A stretch of 64,000 nucleotides of DNA from Rhizophagus clarus (GCA_015698045.1 BLAL01000081.1:230656-294655), one strand, 5' to 3'. Positions 1 to 11,620 are shown, counted from the first letter of the stretch. The notes: generated by a model from the letters alone, not told the origin. Numbers and translations: made by a program.

Positions 1-184
1 CAAGCTATATAAATTAAATAAAGAGTATGTAAATATATTTTATACCTTTAATTGCATTTCTCCTAATAAGGCTTTATTTTTCAGTGGAACTGGTAGTGTA
101 ATGTCTGTCTCTTACAGAACAACTCGGGTTAACATTTATCAGTTCCACTCTAAATGTTCTATTTTGATGTAATCTCAATTGACT

Positions 185-380
185 TTATAAAGATTTATAA
201 CTCCGTCCACTTCTTGTTAAGTAATCTTTTAAAATGGCAAAAAGTGCTTTAAAATCCTCTGCATCTCGAATAACATTTCTTAAATAGCGATTTGCATTTC
301 TAGTCCACAACTTGGTTGGATATCGTACAATAAAATCGGGTCAATAGTAAGTAATATGAGTGATGGTTGACTTGCATCAT
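185..380 (-). pseudogene. C-terminal coding remnant, unknown protein
   Basis: Read on the minus strand, this stretch encodes a coding-like tail of about 50 residues that includes the segments YPTKLWTRNANRYLRNVIRD and AEDFKALFAILKDYLTRSG before a TAA at 185-187. Upstream the same frame meets a TGA between HITYY and PDFIV, and no acceptor site is obvious, so the open frame is broken. I do not recognise the family. It is probably the 3' end of a decayed gene or transposon protein. The rest of 1-984 shows no other supportable gene. Confidence 0.3.
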
Positions 381-984
381 ACATTTTCACTTAACTTGTC
401 TCTAAAAGATAGCATCTCTTTAATAAAATTTAATTTTTCTTTTCTTGACTTTTCCTTAAGGAAGGCATTAGAATACTGTTTTTCGCTTTCACATTCTTTT
501 TTTGTTTTTAGGCTTCTAATTAATTAATCTCCATCAATTTCGGTTACCTTAGAATACCTTTTTATATCTCATGAACGACCAACTTACTTAAAGATTGTTG
601 TAAAAGAAAGCTTTATTTAACAATTAAATATTTTTATGATATTATATATTATAAGTTATAATGAAAGTATCCCTTAATAAACAATTCTACATTGATAAAT
701 TATTGGATATGTAATATCCTGGTTTAAAATTAAAATCATGCAAAATTGTTGATTCGTATTAAAGATTTTGTTTATATAATTTTAAAAAATAATAATTTAG
801 AAAATCATTCACTAACTCGATCTTTGATGCAAAATAACAAAATTTAATACAATATATTTAGACATTTAAAAAATAAAATCAAAAAAAAAAAGAAAAAAGC
901 TAGCAAAGTAGGAATTTTTATACAAATGGTGGGAGCCAGATTAGTGGGAGCCAGAATTAAAATGAATAACAAAATCACGCTATA

Positions 985-2319
985 TTAATTAATATATAAA
1001 TTTCCATATATTGGATATATTGCCGTTATTACACCATATATCATAAAAGAAAACTTAAGAACAAATATAAATATTCCCAATCCTAACGCAACATAATTAA
1101 ACCTTTTGTTATGTTTAATGAAATACGCGATCCACCAAAATATTATTCCTACGACAGGAAGAGAAGTTTGTATGATGCCATTTATTTTAGTTGCACCATT
1201 CGGTCCAACTTGACCTAAAACAAGTAGTATAAACGAACCTATCACAGCCAGGATTGTCATACGTATGGGTACTGTTAGACCGTGCAATACATAAGAGTTC
1301 ATTACGCTTTGCGCACTCCAAAAAATTGTTACACCTGCGCCCACAAAAAAACTCAGGAATGGAAATATTTCCTTCTTCACGATGGTCAATACGATCCCTA
1401 TAACTATCTGAAGGAGAGCAATATGCACAAAATATTTCTTTCCTATAGCTTTTTGGCATATTCTAGGTCTTCTGTCATATTGTATTTTCTCCGGTTTTGA
1501 CAAAGGAAGCAAAGCCCACCCGCATGCACCAGATTGGATTTGATGCTTTAGCAAAATCTGTTTACTTGTATTTAATTCTGGAAAAGGAGTTCCTGATATC
1601 ATATGATATAGTTGTTGACTAGGATTATGTACAGATGGATCATCGATAAATCTGGCTATTGCTTCTGCACCGTAGTACATGTCTGCATCTGAATGCTTTA
1701 ACAATATACCTTTATCAATGACAATATTTCCGGTTTTACCGTCTATATTGCTCGTTATTGATCTAGCAATGACAAGTGCAACGGTAGCAAAACCAATACT
1801 GCAAGGCAATTCTACGCAGTTCATCCATGATAACGAGTAACCGTTAGAACATGTGGGTAATGACCCGATAATTTCTCTAGCGAGACTCCCCGCTTTGCGA
1901 TAATTTCTTCTGCATAATGCAGCCTCTATCAAACTAGCTTTTACAATAATATCGATTATATGTGATAATTGCAAATTTTTATCCTTCGCATTCCACTTGC
2001 TGGCTTTAATCGCAATTTTTCTGCAGTCCTTGCAACAAAATCTCTTACATGTTCTTTTGATAGCGTAACGAGCAATGAAAGTGTCTCTTTCATCGCTGCA
2101 TAGTCTTCCTACTATCAGAGATCCAGGATCACAATTTACCCTTCCATCTTCCAAGGAACATCCTGCCCACAATCCTTCTGCCATCCCTGCTACAAATATA
2201 GCTGCAATCCAGTTGGAAAACTCGTCACGTTCAGTCCAAATAGCTTCACATCGAAACAAAAGCCAAGCTATTCCCCAACCTAGGGGACCAAGTATTGAAA
2301 ATAATGACTCGAGAAACAT
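985..2319 (-). CDS. Multi-spanning membrane protein, unknown function
   Basis: An intact, intronless frame of 444 residues. I do not recognise the family. Hydrophobic segments that look like membrane helices lie near residues 7-24, 170-188, 297-315, 319-337, 352-370, 386-402 and 409-427, so the C-terminal third is a tight bundle of helices. Between them is a soluble part of about 230 residues, with a cysteine-rich basic patch at 91-99 (CKRFCCKDC) and an alpha-helical section at 110-150. The first hydrophobic segment could be a signal anchor. The start is the first Met of the frame, followed directly by this segment. The 5' end and its upstream DNA are partly duplicated at 2845-3160. The length, the balanced composition and the lack of stops in AT-rich DNA support a real gene; the function is unknown. 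Confidence 0.75.
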   Translation of the reverse strand: MFLESLFSILGPLGWGIAWLLFRCEAIWTERDEFSNWIAAIFVAGMAEGLWAGCSLEDGRVNCDPGSLIVGRLCSDERDTFIARYAIKRTCKRFCCKDCRKIAIKASKWNAKDKNLQLSHIIDIIVKASLIEAALCRRNYRKAGSLAREIIGSLPTCSNGYSLSWMNCVELPCSIGFATVALVIARSITSNIDGKTGNIVIDKGILLKHSDADMYYGAEAIARFIDDPSVHNPSQQLYHMISGTPFPELNTSKQILLKHQIQSGACGWALLPLSKPEKIQYDRRPRICQKAIGKKYFVHIALLQIVIGIVLTIVKKEIFPFLSFFVGAGVTIFWSAQSVMNSYVLHGLTVPIRMTILAVIGSFILLVLGQVGPNGATKINGIIQTSLPVVGIIFWWIAYFIKHNKRFNYVALGLGIFIFVLKFSFMIYGVITAIYPIYGNLYIN

Positions 2320-2844
2320 TTTGGATAATGAATATAATGTTTAAAGAGTATATCTGTCGAAATTTTATGTTTCAATATTTTTAAATTTGAAATTTGAATA
2401 CTTAATTAGATCACTAAATGTTTCAGATTTTGGTTTAAGTATAGTAATATATGTCGAGTAACATTTGTGGCAAATCCATTTTCATTTCTTAATTTAGAAA
2501 AAAAAATACGGATTTTTTCCGGATTTCATTGAATAATTATTAATATTTATAAAAAAAAAATTAAATTCATTGTTTAAATTCCATAAATATAATAAATATA
2601 ATAAATAAATAATAAATATTATGTAATAATAATAAAAAGTTAATTACTATATAATAATTTTATAAAGAAACTTTATATTGCTAATATAATGTTATTATAT
2701 AAACAAGTATATACAGTACCTATTTTAAATTTTGTTTTCAAAAAAAAAAAAGAGATAAATCGAGATTTTCTAGATTCACTTTTCGATTTCCCATATATGT
2801 AAAATAAGCTGATCACGCTAACAAATATTCAATTATTCAAATTT

Positions 2845-3160
2845 ATAATCGTCACGTTCAGTCCAAATAGCTTCACATCGAAACAAAAGTAAAGTTATTC
2901 CCTAGCTTATGGGATCAAGTATTGAAAAGATAATGACATATGAAATTGTATATAATAAATATTAAGTGTTTTTAATTAAGAGTATAAAGCCAAAATTTTA
3001 TGCAATCCATGGCTTTCGAACGTTTGTATTTAATTATGTCGAGTAACATTTGCGGCAAATTCAATTTTCATTCTAGACTGAAAATAGAATATAAAATAGA
3101 AATTTTTCGGAAAATGTTTATTTTATTAGTAAGTTGAATTCTTTGTTAAATTCTATAAAA
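2845..3160. repeat. Degenerate tandem copy of the 5' end of the 985-2319 gene
   Basis: Positions 2848-2935 match 2221-2310 (first codons of the membrane-protein gene, shared core CGTCACGTTCAGTCCAAATA). Positions 3036-3075 match 2451-2495 in its upstream region (shared TATGTCGAGTAACATTTG). The copy is in the same orientation, has point changes and small indels, and has no open frame. A further weak echo (GTAAAATAAGC plus CGATC) occurs at 2798 and 3898. This looks like a local partial duplication of promoter plus first codons. Confidence 0.8.
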
Positions 3161-3236
3161 GACATGCGCTAAACAAGTACTGAACAATGAAAATGCATGC
3201 GATGACCATTCGCACGCGCAAAAATTACCATCTCGT

Positions 3237-3292
3237 GTTACTGTCTTGACCCGCATAATATATTTTACAGTAAGGGTAGTCAAGACAGTAAC
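3237..3292. repeat. 14-bp perfect inverted repeat
   Basis: Arms GTTACTGTCTTGAC (3237-3250) and its exact reverse complement (3279-3292) are separated by 28 bp. The surrounding 3165-3420 is noticeably richer in G and C than its neighbours. It may be a small hairpin, an operator-like site or the core of a MITE. No target duplication was identified. Confidence 0.7.
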
Positions 3293-3299
3293 GTCGCAC

Positions 3300-5454
3300 A
3301 GGTAAAGAACGTAATATTTGCTTCGCACGCAACAAAGATCATGCACATGGTAACACGCAACTATATCATTGCCGATCTCAAAGGCTCCGTTCGAACACAC
3401 GTGATCGTTACATGCATCAAAATTTTATTAAATCCTCTCAACATCTCTCAACTCGGGAAATTTCCCAATGTTAATGATGGAATAATGCGCAAGCACTCAT
3501 ATAACAACAAACTCGACTCATATCAACTCTGATCGAACAATACATAACCCTACTGACGTTGATGGGTTCAAGCTATATTCTGCATATTGGCTAATGGTAC
3601 AGTACCATTGCCGTGATTTAATGTTTCTTCAAAGCGGAATAGGGTCTTTCGTTTAGTAGTCCGTGCAACCTCGTCTATTCTTCTATACAGAGAGGCATTA
3701 TATCTTCGGTATTTGGCACTAATCCTAGATTGTTATATATAATTAACACTTTTGATCATTGTAATTTCATCTACATTTGAGATTTAATAGAATAAAACAA
3801 AATAATTCCGATCAAAATTAAAAAGAATTTTTTTACGGTTCTTACTTCCTAGTAAAGTAAATAAAATAAAATATCTACATTTCTGATTCTCAATATACGT
3901 AAAATAAGCCGATCCTACTTTTTGAATATAGGATATTATTACTATTCATTTTATTTACAATTTCATTAACTTTTTTTTTACGTTATTAACCTATTCCTGG
4001 GATTCAAATAAAACGCGAAAAGAATCAATACAATACGTAGAAAATTACAAAAATTAGTAAGTGAATTAATAGACAATATGCAGCCTGTATTTATATAACA
4101 TAAAATTTGTCTATTACAAATATTTAAAGTAAAGCAGAGAAAGATGCTCAAAGTAATAGTATAAGTTTAAAATAAATGAGAGGTAAAGTTCATACTGATA
4201 TCAAAATCTATCAAAATCAATGATTTTTTTTTAAAATTATTCTGATTTCTTTTATTTTTTTTTTTTTAAAAATTATTTTATCGTGTTCTATTACAATCAG
4301 AACTGAGAGGATTCGGAAAACAAGTAATTCTATTTATATATTAAAGAATAAGAAAACTAATATGGATAATAGTAAGACATAGCAAATACAATTGGCAAAA
4401 AACAATATCGCAACAATTACTGTATTTGTAATTTTTAAATTAGATCACTTTGTAACGATGAATTTATATTTTCTATAACGATGCATCGCTGCATCGTTAA
4501 ATCAAGGAAAAAATCCACCACAATTATATATCTGGTTTACACTGAATTTCGGTATATGTACGGTAAGTAATATCGCGAAATTTATCAAAAATCTGTATCG
4601 ATTTCTGACTATAATTATTTATTCGGACATTTTCAAGCTAAGAAGAAATTTTAACATACGAAATTATCGATCGAATAGCCAGATTTAGTACACTTTATAA
4701 CGAATTTTGATATAATGAATTTTTTAATATTACGGATCGAGTGTGGTACTGATTTTAATGTATCTTGTTAATTAATTGCCTTATACCGTTTAACGAAATT
4801 TTTTTTATTAACCTTTTCACATTGTACCGTACATTGGTATATAAATAATAACAGATATACTACAATATACCATATTTTCCGAGTTTCCCATACTATATCA
4901 TATTTTCCGAATTTTCTTATGTGAGTTGACTATATAACGAACCTAAATTTTATTGGTTAAACCGGGCGGCAGGGGTTCGAAAAAGGTAAATTATGAATAT
5001 GAAACCAATTTTATACTTTGCGTCGTTTAGATAAGACTTAAATATACTTTATAGTACTTAACGCATTAAACTTGTCGAAAAAAGACTTGCGTTCAAACTT
5101 AGTTTATGCATACTTATCGATTCAACATTTTAATCCTCTGGCAAAAGCTACATTCATATCTTTAAAGTAATTATTGTAGTCATTGTAAAAAACATAATCA
5201 ACTAATTCGGATGTCGTAACACGTATGATAAGAACTTTAGAAATATTTGTTACGACCACATTTATACTATTGACTCACACCACCTTCATATAAAAGATTT
5301 GGTTCAATACTTCAAGACAAATGAAATGTCTAAGGAAAAAAAAATAGGTCATCGATTTTCTGGGTAAACTAAACCTTCTTTATTTGATTCCATTATCTTG
5401 TGCGCTGAATATTTTGACGGATTACTAATTTACTTACTTCATTATTATTCACTA
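3300..5454. other. Intergenic, no gene seen
   Basis: AT-rich DNA with short poly(A)/poly(T) runs. The only structured item I see is the hairpin at 4477-4498. A GGGGTTCGA motif at about 4972 resembles a tRNA B box, but no A box or cloverleaf surrounds it. Confidence 0.6.
4477..4498. repeat. 9-bp hairpin with 4-nt loop
   Basis: AACGATGCA, loop TCGC, then TGCATCGTT form a perfect stem-loop. No T-run follows that would suggest an RNA polymerase III terminator. The role is unknown. Confidence 0.6.
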
Positions 5455-5893
5455 TGTTAACTCTTTTGACAAATTCGATTCTTTCTCTACTTCCTGCAAA
5501 AGTATCTCCTCTTGTTCATCTAAGTACAATTCTTTAATTCCAATATTTCATTATTCAAGAATATCGACATATCCTATCATGTCATTTAGAACAATAACGT
5601 CATCATCATCAAAAACTGACATATTAATTTTCGAAGCTTGGCTTGAAAGTTATCATTATTGAATTCTCCTTTTTCTAAAATAAAGTAGTTATATTATGGA
5701 CACATTGTTCTTAAATGTTTGGCAATATTATTGAAAGTTGGAGAATCAGTTGTTTTCGCAATGGATTCCGTATTGATGATGATGTTTGTTAATTTAGCAC
5801 CGTAAACTATATAATTTGAAGAAAGGTGCTTAAAAATAAATTCAGAACCACAGATGTTTTCTTCTTTAAGTTTCTTGATGATATCTTTTTCCG
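5455..5893 (-). pseudogene. Broken coding remnant with a SAM-like start
   Basis: The minus strand from 5893 reads as protein-like sequence (EKDIIKKLKEENICGSEFIF, then a hydrophilic helix). After about 65 residues it hits TAA, then continues in frame (YNYFILEKGEFNNDNFQAKL). The reading then moves to other frames (DEQEEILLQEVEKESNLSKE near 5470-5530). The opening resembles a sterile alpha motif (L-x-E-x-x-I-x-G-x-x-F), a common module in this group of fungi, but the match is only by eye. I read it as a decayed gene with at least one stop and one frameshift. Confidence 0.35.
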
Positions 5894-7029
5894 TTATTAA
5901 TTATATCCTTCTTTGTTTAATTAACAATATTTTTCTTATGATCTTGAACCTGGCATTGAAAGAAAAAAAGTTATTTTCATATATTTAATCATCAAACTGA
6001 CGACTAATTAAGTAATTATGATCAAATTCCATACTTCTATTATATACAACCTTTATCAAGATTTTATCCAGTTTTATAAGCTCGCTACGACAAAATGTAT
6101 CTGTATGAAGGTAAATAAGAATTTGCGTTACTATTATAATAAAACGTGTTAAATGTTATATATATACAAAAACAATAATAAAAGCAGATAAAGCTTTACT
6201 TGTAAACTATTATTTTTTTTTGCTTTTCGAATCGTAGACCTACATTTAAAGATACAGTTGACATACATATGTGGTTTCAGCAAATTGTGCTCATACGAAG
6301 CTCGTTTAGTGTTTCCGTTTTGCGAATCAGACATACAAAGTTTAAATATTTGTTGTGATTTGTAGAGAAACTTTTACGAAGTCTGAACAGCTATTATAGC
6401 ATAAATGAACCAAGAGTTTATTTGCGTGTCGCGTTTTTTTAAGACACCTATAACTAAATTCTCGTGTCGCGTCAAAATGTTTGACCGAACATAAAAATTA
6501 ATTACGTAATATGCTTAACTGCTTTGTACTGTACGTAATGCGCTACACCGAATATGCCAAATATAATATAATATTATGTTTTGATTGTAGTAATACAAAT
6601 TTACGATTTGAGTCACGTGAACCCTTTTAATGACACGATATAGGAGATTCGATAATAAGATTTTTAAAATAATAATGTTTATTCATTGTACCAGAATCAA
6701 ATCATATCATGTCAATTAAATAATCAATTATGATAACAAATATATTCTGGTCGGCAAATTATAATATTTATTTAATTAAAAATCAGTTATATATTACTTT
6801 AAATTTTTCCAATTTAATAAACGCGATAATAACGAGCAAGAATAATCTTAACCTAACGCTTAAGTACTGATGTCCAACCATCTGCCCATCTAGGTCTTGA
6901 AAAAAAAAAAAATCTTTTTGAATTAGCAAACATACTGTATAAAACATGTATAATTAACTTCCTTTAACTGAGAAGATAATCAATTATCATTTCTTTCTTG
7001 TTCTAAATCGTTATTAGTCTTTATAATCA
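5894..7029. other. Intergenic, no gene seen
   Basis: AT-rich spacer. The part next to 7030 is the 3' flank of the phosphatase-like gene. No repeat or RNA gene was recognised. Confidence 0.5.
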
Positions 7030-8220
7030 TTAGGAGGAAATATAAGGAAATTTTTTAATATAAGCACTAACGTTGCTTTGCATATGAAGTTTCCTTAAAT
7101 AATCAATGACATTATCCAATTCACGATCCTTCATACTATTATACCTCTCACTATCAAAATCAGGTAAATGAATAGCATTGTAAGGTTGTAATTTTGCCTT
7201 CAATTGAGAATCATCAATTAAAATGGTATTTGTTTGATCCCATACAATTTGAGGAAAAGTTGTTAATTTACTTTTATTTAACTCTTTCCATACTTTTTCC
7301 AAATCTTTAATTGTTTCAACTTTTTGATGATAATCCTGATCGGACAAGTTCAAATGCTTCCTTGTCCACTTAGCTACTAAATTTTCTTCATATTGACCAA
7401 ATGCAGCTCTAACCATTTTATCAACATTTTTAGGCTGAGCTGATGACCATACCATTACAGCAAAATTATTGGAAGAATCAAAAATATATTTCATGAATCT
7501 ACTCATAAATGGACGTAGTATAATATCCCTTTTTCCATTAGCTCTGTACACTAATGTCCCATTCAAGTCCAATACCAAGAGTTTTGGTAGTGGATCTTTT
7601 AAACTTTTGGTTACTTCTGATGCCTTACCTAAATACGATGATGAGGCGAATTGTGTATTGATCCGTATAATAGGTTCTTTAATTGAACTGGTAGGTCCCG
7701 GAGATTCAGGTGATCTCCGACGATGATAAGGAGATGGAGAATTGTTATACCGCCGCGAAGAATCACAAGATCTAGTGTTACTACTATAAGGAGATAGTGA
7801 TCGTTTTCTGTCACTTCGATAATAATGACCCCTCCGTGAACCTGACATTCTTGAAGATTGCGTATAGTTTTGTCGTCTTGTCGTATAACCATCATTTCTT
7901 GTGCGAACATCATAATCATATCTATTAGATCTATGATTTCTTCCAAATCTTTCAGGTGATGGACGATGAAGATACCCAGGAGAGATTTGACGTTGAAAAT
8001 TTTGTGGTTTGTTCTGTGGCTTGTGAATGTTATGTTGAACTGATGTTGCATTTAATTTCGCTTGCCTCCTCCTATCTCTTTTTGCTTTATTTCGTATACG
8101 GTTTCTTTCTCTATAATATCTTTCATCTTTTACTTGCCGAAACCGTTCACGATTCACTGAATTTCTTCTTACAGGTTGTTCTGATGTAGAAACATCTTTT
8201 CTTTGATCTGGATTATCCAT
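7030..8220 (-). CDS. FCP1/SCP1-like HAD phosphatase-fold protein with Asn in the catalytic motif
   Basis: An intact intronless frame of 396 residues. Residues 1-185 are basic and rich in Arg, Ser, Tyr and Asn (RS-like repeats, probably disordered). Residues 212-375 form an NLI-interacting-factor/FCP1-type HAD domain. Motif I is LLVLDLNGT (D218, N220), motif II VMVWSSA (about 255-261) and motif III TILIDDS (about 332-338). In active FCP1/SCP phosphatases motif I is DxDGT/V: the first Asp is the nucleophile and the second the acid/base. Here the second position is Asn, so activity may be weak or lost, as in Tim50-like relatives. The family usually acts on phosphoserine in RNA polymerase II tails or Smad-like proteins; the substrate here is unknown. 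The RS-rich tail hints at a nuclear or RNA-linked role, which is inference. Confidence 0.85.
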   Translation of the reverse strand: MDNPDQRKDVSTSEQPVRRNSVNRERFRQVKDERYYRERNRIRNKAKRDRRRQAKLNATSVQHNIHKPQNKPQNFQRQISPGYLHRPSPERFGRNHRSNRYDYDVRTRNDGYTTRRQNYTQSSRMSGSRRGHYYRSDRKRSLSPYSSNTRSCDSSRRYNNSPSPYHRRRSPESPGPTSSIKEPIIRINTQFASSSYLGKASEVTKSLKDPLPKLLVLDLNGTLVYRANGKRDIILRPFMSRFMKYIFDSSNNFAVMVWSSAQPKNVDKMVRAAFGQYEENLVAKWTRKHLNLSDQDYHQKVETIKDLEKVWKELNKSKLTTFPQIVWDQTNTILIDDSQLKAKLQPYNAIHLPDFDSERYNSMKDRELDNVIDYLRKLHMQSNVSAYIKKFPYISS

Positions 8221-9289
8221 AATTATATCCCCCTTCTATATAATTATATAATATAAATGCAAGTTTACAACACGTTAAATTTATAACGCGAAAAGATTGA
8301 ACACTCACAACAATCAAAACAATGGAAAAAAAATAATACCAATAATGAAGAATAATCAATAATCATAGATAATCGAACCCTATATTTTTCAAAAAAAATA
8401 CAACTTTAACCATAGAAAAGTATTACAAACAGTTTGTATTTTCTATAATTAAAAAAGGCACAATTTTTTCTGAATAGTTGCAATGGTTTCCATTTAATAA
8501 CCATTTTTATATACGGTTTATCTTAGAATAAAAAAGCATGTATATTTATCCTCCTCCTCTTTCTCTTTTTTTTTTTATCGGTTGAAAATAAAACTTTTTT
8601 TTTTTAAAAAAAAAACAAATTAGAAATTAAAATGTTAAAGAAAAAAAAACTACCTACCGAACGAAAGAGGGTTCAACGAAAAAGTTGTACAAAAATAAGT
8701 TGAAAATTCGTTTACTATATAAATAATTTTGTATTTATGGTAATAAGAATGATAGTCATACATTTTTGGAATATTTGGTAAGACGTCGGGCAAATTTCAT
8801 AACAAAAATTTAAACAATTAATTGACTTATTTGTAACATTCACTGCGCCCATTTAATAATTAACCTTTCAAATGAACAAACCTTATCTTTTTTTTTCTTT
8901 TCCTTTTATTATCGTTACTTTAACACTATAAAATTAAATCATTAAATCAACGACTTATAAAAAATTCGTTTGATCCTTTGACTCCTGACTTTTCATAATT
9001 ATCATTGATAAATACTCTTGTTAGTAGGTTGTGAAAATGAAATACCACTATACTAACCCGTTAGAGTAACACACTGTTAGCAAAATTCTGATTCAACTGA
9101 TTAATATGGTTAGAATAAAATATAAAATATAAAAATTCTTAAGCAATTGTGATGAAATTTGTATTAAGATTTAATTTAACCAAAATTGGAAATGTTTGAA
9201 TCGAATTCAAGATTATCAAAAAGAAAAATCTTAAGAAATTATTTTATTTTGATTCGCTCAACAAATTAATATTATCGTATCAAGTGATC
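8221..9289. other. Intergenic, no gene seen
   Basis: The 5' side of the phosphatase-like gene and the 3' side of the P450 gene. It holds AT-rich DNA with poly(T) at about 8560-8600 and no supportable feature. The two genes point the same way on the minus strand. Confidence 0.5.
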
Positions 9290-11203
9290 CTAAGATCTAA
9301 GCTCCAATTTAATTAGAACATCATTCTTTGGCATATTAGCGAATCTTTCTTCTTTAATGAGGTCCTCCGGTTTCATAGCCAGTTCCACGTTAAATTTTTG
9401 TAAAATCAAACAAACAACCATTTTAATATCCATCAAAGAAAATCTTTCTGCTGGACATATTCTTGCTCCAGAACCAAAAGGACAATAAGTGTTTGGTTCG
9501 ATATCTTTGATTTTATCTTGTGAGAATCGTGTTGGATCAAATTTTTCTGGTTGTGGGAAAAATTTAGGATTTTCATGATATAAGGGAATTGGATAAAGAA
9601 TTGTTGTATCTGCTTGTATTCTAAGATCTTTAGATTCAGACATAGTTGGAAGAATGGTCTCCGATTTTAATAATCTAGCGAAAAAACTTCCTGGAGGATG
9701 TACCCTTAAAGATTCCTTAACAACTTGAGTCAAATACTCCATATTGGAAAGATCTATTAATGACATCTTTGATTATTACTGGTAGAGTATACATGTATAC
9801 ATGTTTACATGTTTAACATAACATACCATCAAAAGTAGGTAAACGACCTTCCAAAGTTTTGTCAATTTCTTCGTGGAGTTTTACTTGTACGTCATGATTT
9901 TGCGATAAAGCAAAGAGAGTATAAGGAATTGCTACACCGGTTGTATGATATCCGGCCATTATATAACCACTAATGTAATTTGTAATCTATAAATATAAAA
10001 AAAAACAATACATTTATTTGTCATAAGAATGACTACAGTATGTTATTCAGAATGATTGAAAAGAAAATCACGAGATTTAGAACTTACAGCTTCATCAGTA
10101 AATGGTTTCCCAGTATGGGGATCATTCTCTGATACCAAGATATCAAATAAATCTTTCACTTTTGTTTCTCCTTCACTATTCGTTTTGTTTAATTCCTTTC
10201 TTCTTTGATCAATCAACTTACAAGTAAGTGATTTCATAAAATTGATACCCTCTTGGAACTCTTCTTCACGTAAAGTATCCAACTTACCAAATTGCTTGTC
10301 AAATAAACCAATTAATACAGCATCATAAGATTTCTTATAGGTATTTACATCAAGATTTTTTTCGTCTATGCTAAATTCATTGATAAAGGATGAATTTTGA
10401 AAATCTCATTTTTGCCGAAATTTCATAGAATTATAACGTTATAAACACACCTGATTACAACATTGAGAGTAGTTCTCAAAGAGAATTCAAGACATTGTTC
10501 TTGCATTTTAAAAACTGTATTTTTATCTTTCATTACCATGTTTTCCCATTTTTCGATAAATTCGACAACAATATCTCTGAGAATTGGATATTTTGCAACA
10601 AGAACTACATACGCATTTTAAAGATTGAATGTTCGAGTCGTTTTTTTTTTTAAAAAAAAAAAAAATAAATAAATTTACAATGCAAAAAAAATCAAAAAGT
10701 AAATTACCATCGTGTCCAAAAGAAGAACCAACCAATTTTCTAAATTTAGCAGCTCTTTTACTATCATGAATTTGTAAATTATCATTCCCAAGGAAAGGTT
10801 CCAAGAACTTGAACAAGTTAATGGGACGATCACCAATTTGTAGAGTAGCCTTCATGATCATCGGATCGACAACCGAAATGGTGTTAGGATAAGGTAATTT
10901 TGACGAGACAAGATCACCTTGATCTTCGTGAAGTTTGCGAAGATAAGGAATAAAACCACCACATGAAGAAATTTCAGGAAAAACATCATTTTCATTAGTT
11001 GAAAATTCTTTTTCAACGGTAATAACAGTTTCTTTAGGAGTAACATCTAATAGGTAAGCAGAATTTCTATATAAATAATAAAGGGATGGAATGATTAAAA
11101 GTAATGATATTCCAATTATAAGTTTATTGTAATACTCATCATAATCCGGTAGATTATGATCATATTCGGGAATTTTATCATAAATTTGATTGACATCAAC
11201 CAT
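9290..11203 (-). CDS. Cytochrome P450 monooxygenase, five exons
   Basis: Exons 11203-10708, 10604-10451, 10370-10088, 9986-9827 and 9753-9290 join in frame through GT-AG introns of 103, 80, 101 and 73 nt, giving 518 residues, a normal P450 length. A membrane anchor lies near residues 27-46 (LIIGISLLLIIPSLYYLY). The oxygen-binding I-helix motif reads AGYHTT (322-327), with His at the usual acidic position. The K-helix ExxR is ESLR (378-381), followed by the PERF-like PEKFDPTRF. The heme loop is FGSGARICPAERF with the cysteine ligand at residue 464 (codon 9455-9457); Ala replaces the usual Gly two residues later. The protein is probably ER-bound and NADPH-P450-reductase dependent; the substrate is unknown. 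The last acceptor must be TTAATAG at 9754-9755. The nearer CAAAG acceptor at 9767 would shift the frame and truncate the protein before the heme loop. Confidence 0.9.
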
Positions 11204-11380
11204 TTTTAATAAAAAAAAAAAAAAAATGATTTTTTAAGGAAAGAAAGAAAGAATTTGAAAAAGGATGCATGAGAATTTTTATCCTTAGCTATAGTAATGA
11301 CGTAATTGACTTATCCAAGTTTGGACTAATCCAAAAACGTGACTTTAGCGAAAACCATAATTAAATAATTGATCCAATTT

Positions 11381-11620
11381 TTATTCCTTTCCAAATTTGC
11401 ACAATTTCATTTTTAAAAGAAGTTTCAGAAAAAAAAAAAAAATATCATTATCATTAGTTGAAAATTCAGTAATAATAATTTCTTTTGGAGCAACATAATT
11501 TGTTGCAGTCAAAGAAACGGAAATTGAAATCGATTGTAGTAATGACGTAATAAACTTATCTAAGTATAGACTAATCCAAAAGCGTAACTTTCCCAAATCC
11601 AATTTTTATTATAAATTACT
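11381..11620 (-). pseudogene. Duplicated 5' fragment of the P450 gene
   Basis: The minus-strand reading VAPKEIIITEFSTNDNDIF matches the P450 exon 1 segment around residues 55-75 (VTPKETVITVEKEFSTNEND) with a small deletion. The DNA upstream of it (11538-11593, TAGTAATGACGTAAT then CTAATCCAAAAGCGT) matches the P450 upstream region at 11291-11345. The fragment ends in a poly(A/T) tract and has no continuation. It is a local partial copy of promoter plus exon 1, not a working gene. Confidence 0.75.

Noticed and set aside
3146-3532. Short frames on both strands around the 14-bp inverted repeat.
   Set aside because: No homology-like pattern, and they overlap structured non-coding DNA.
4955-4990. 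tRNA-like B box (GGGGTTCGA).
   Set aside because: No A box at the right distance and no cloverleaf could be drawn.
9754-9768. Apparent one-base frameshift in the last P450 exon.
   Set aside because: Using the acceptor TTAATAG at 9754-9755 instead of CAAAG at 9767 keeps the frame and gives the normal DDLSNMEYL sequence before ExxR, so the gene is intact.
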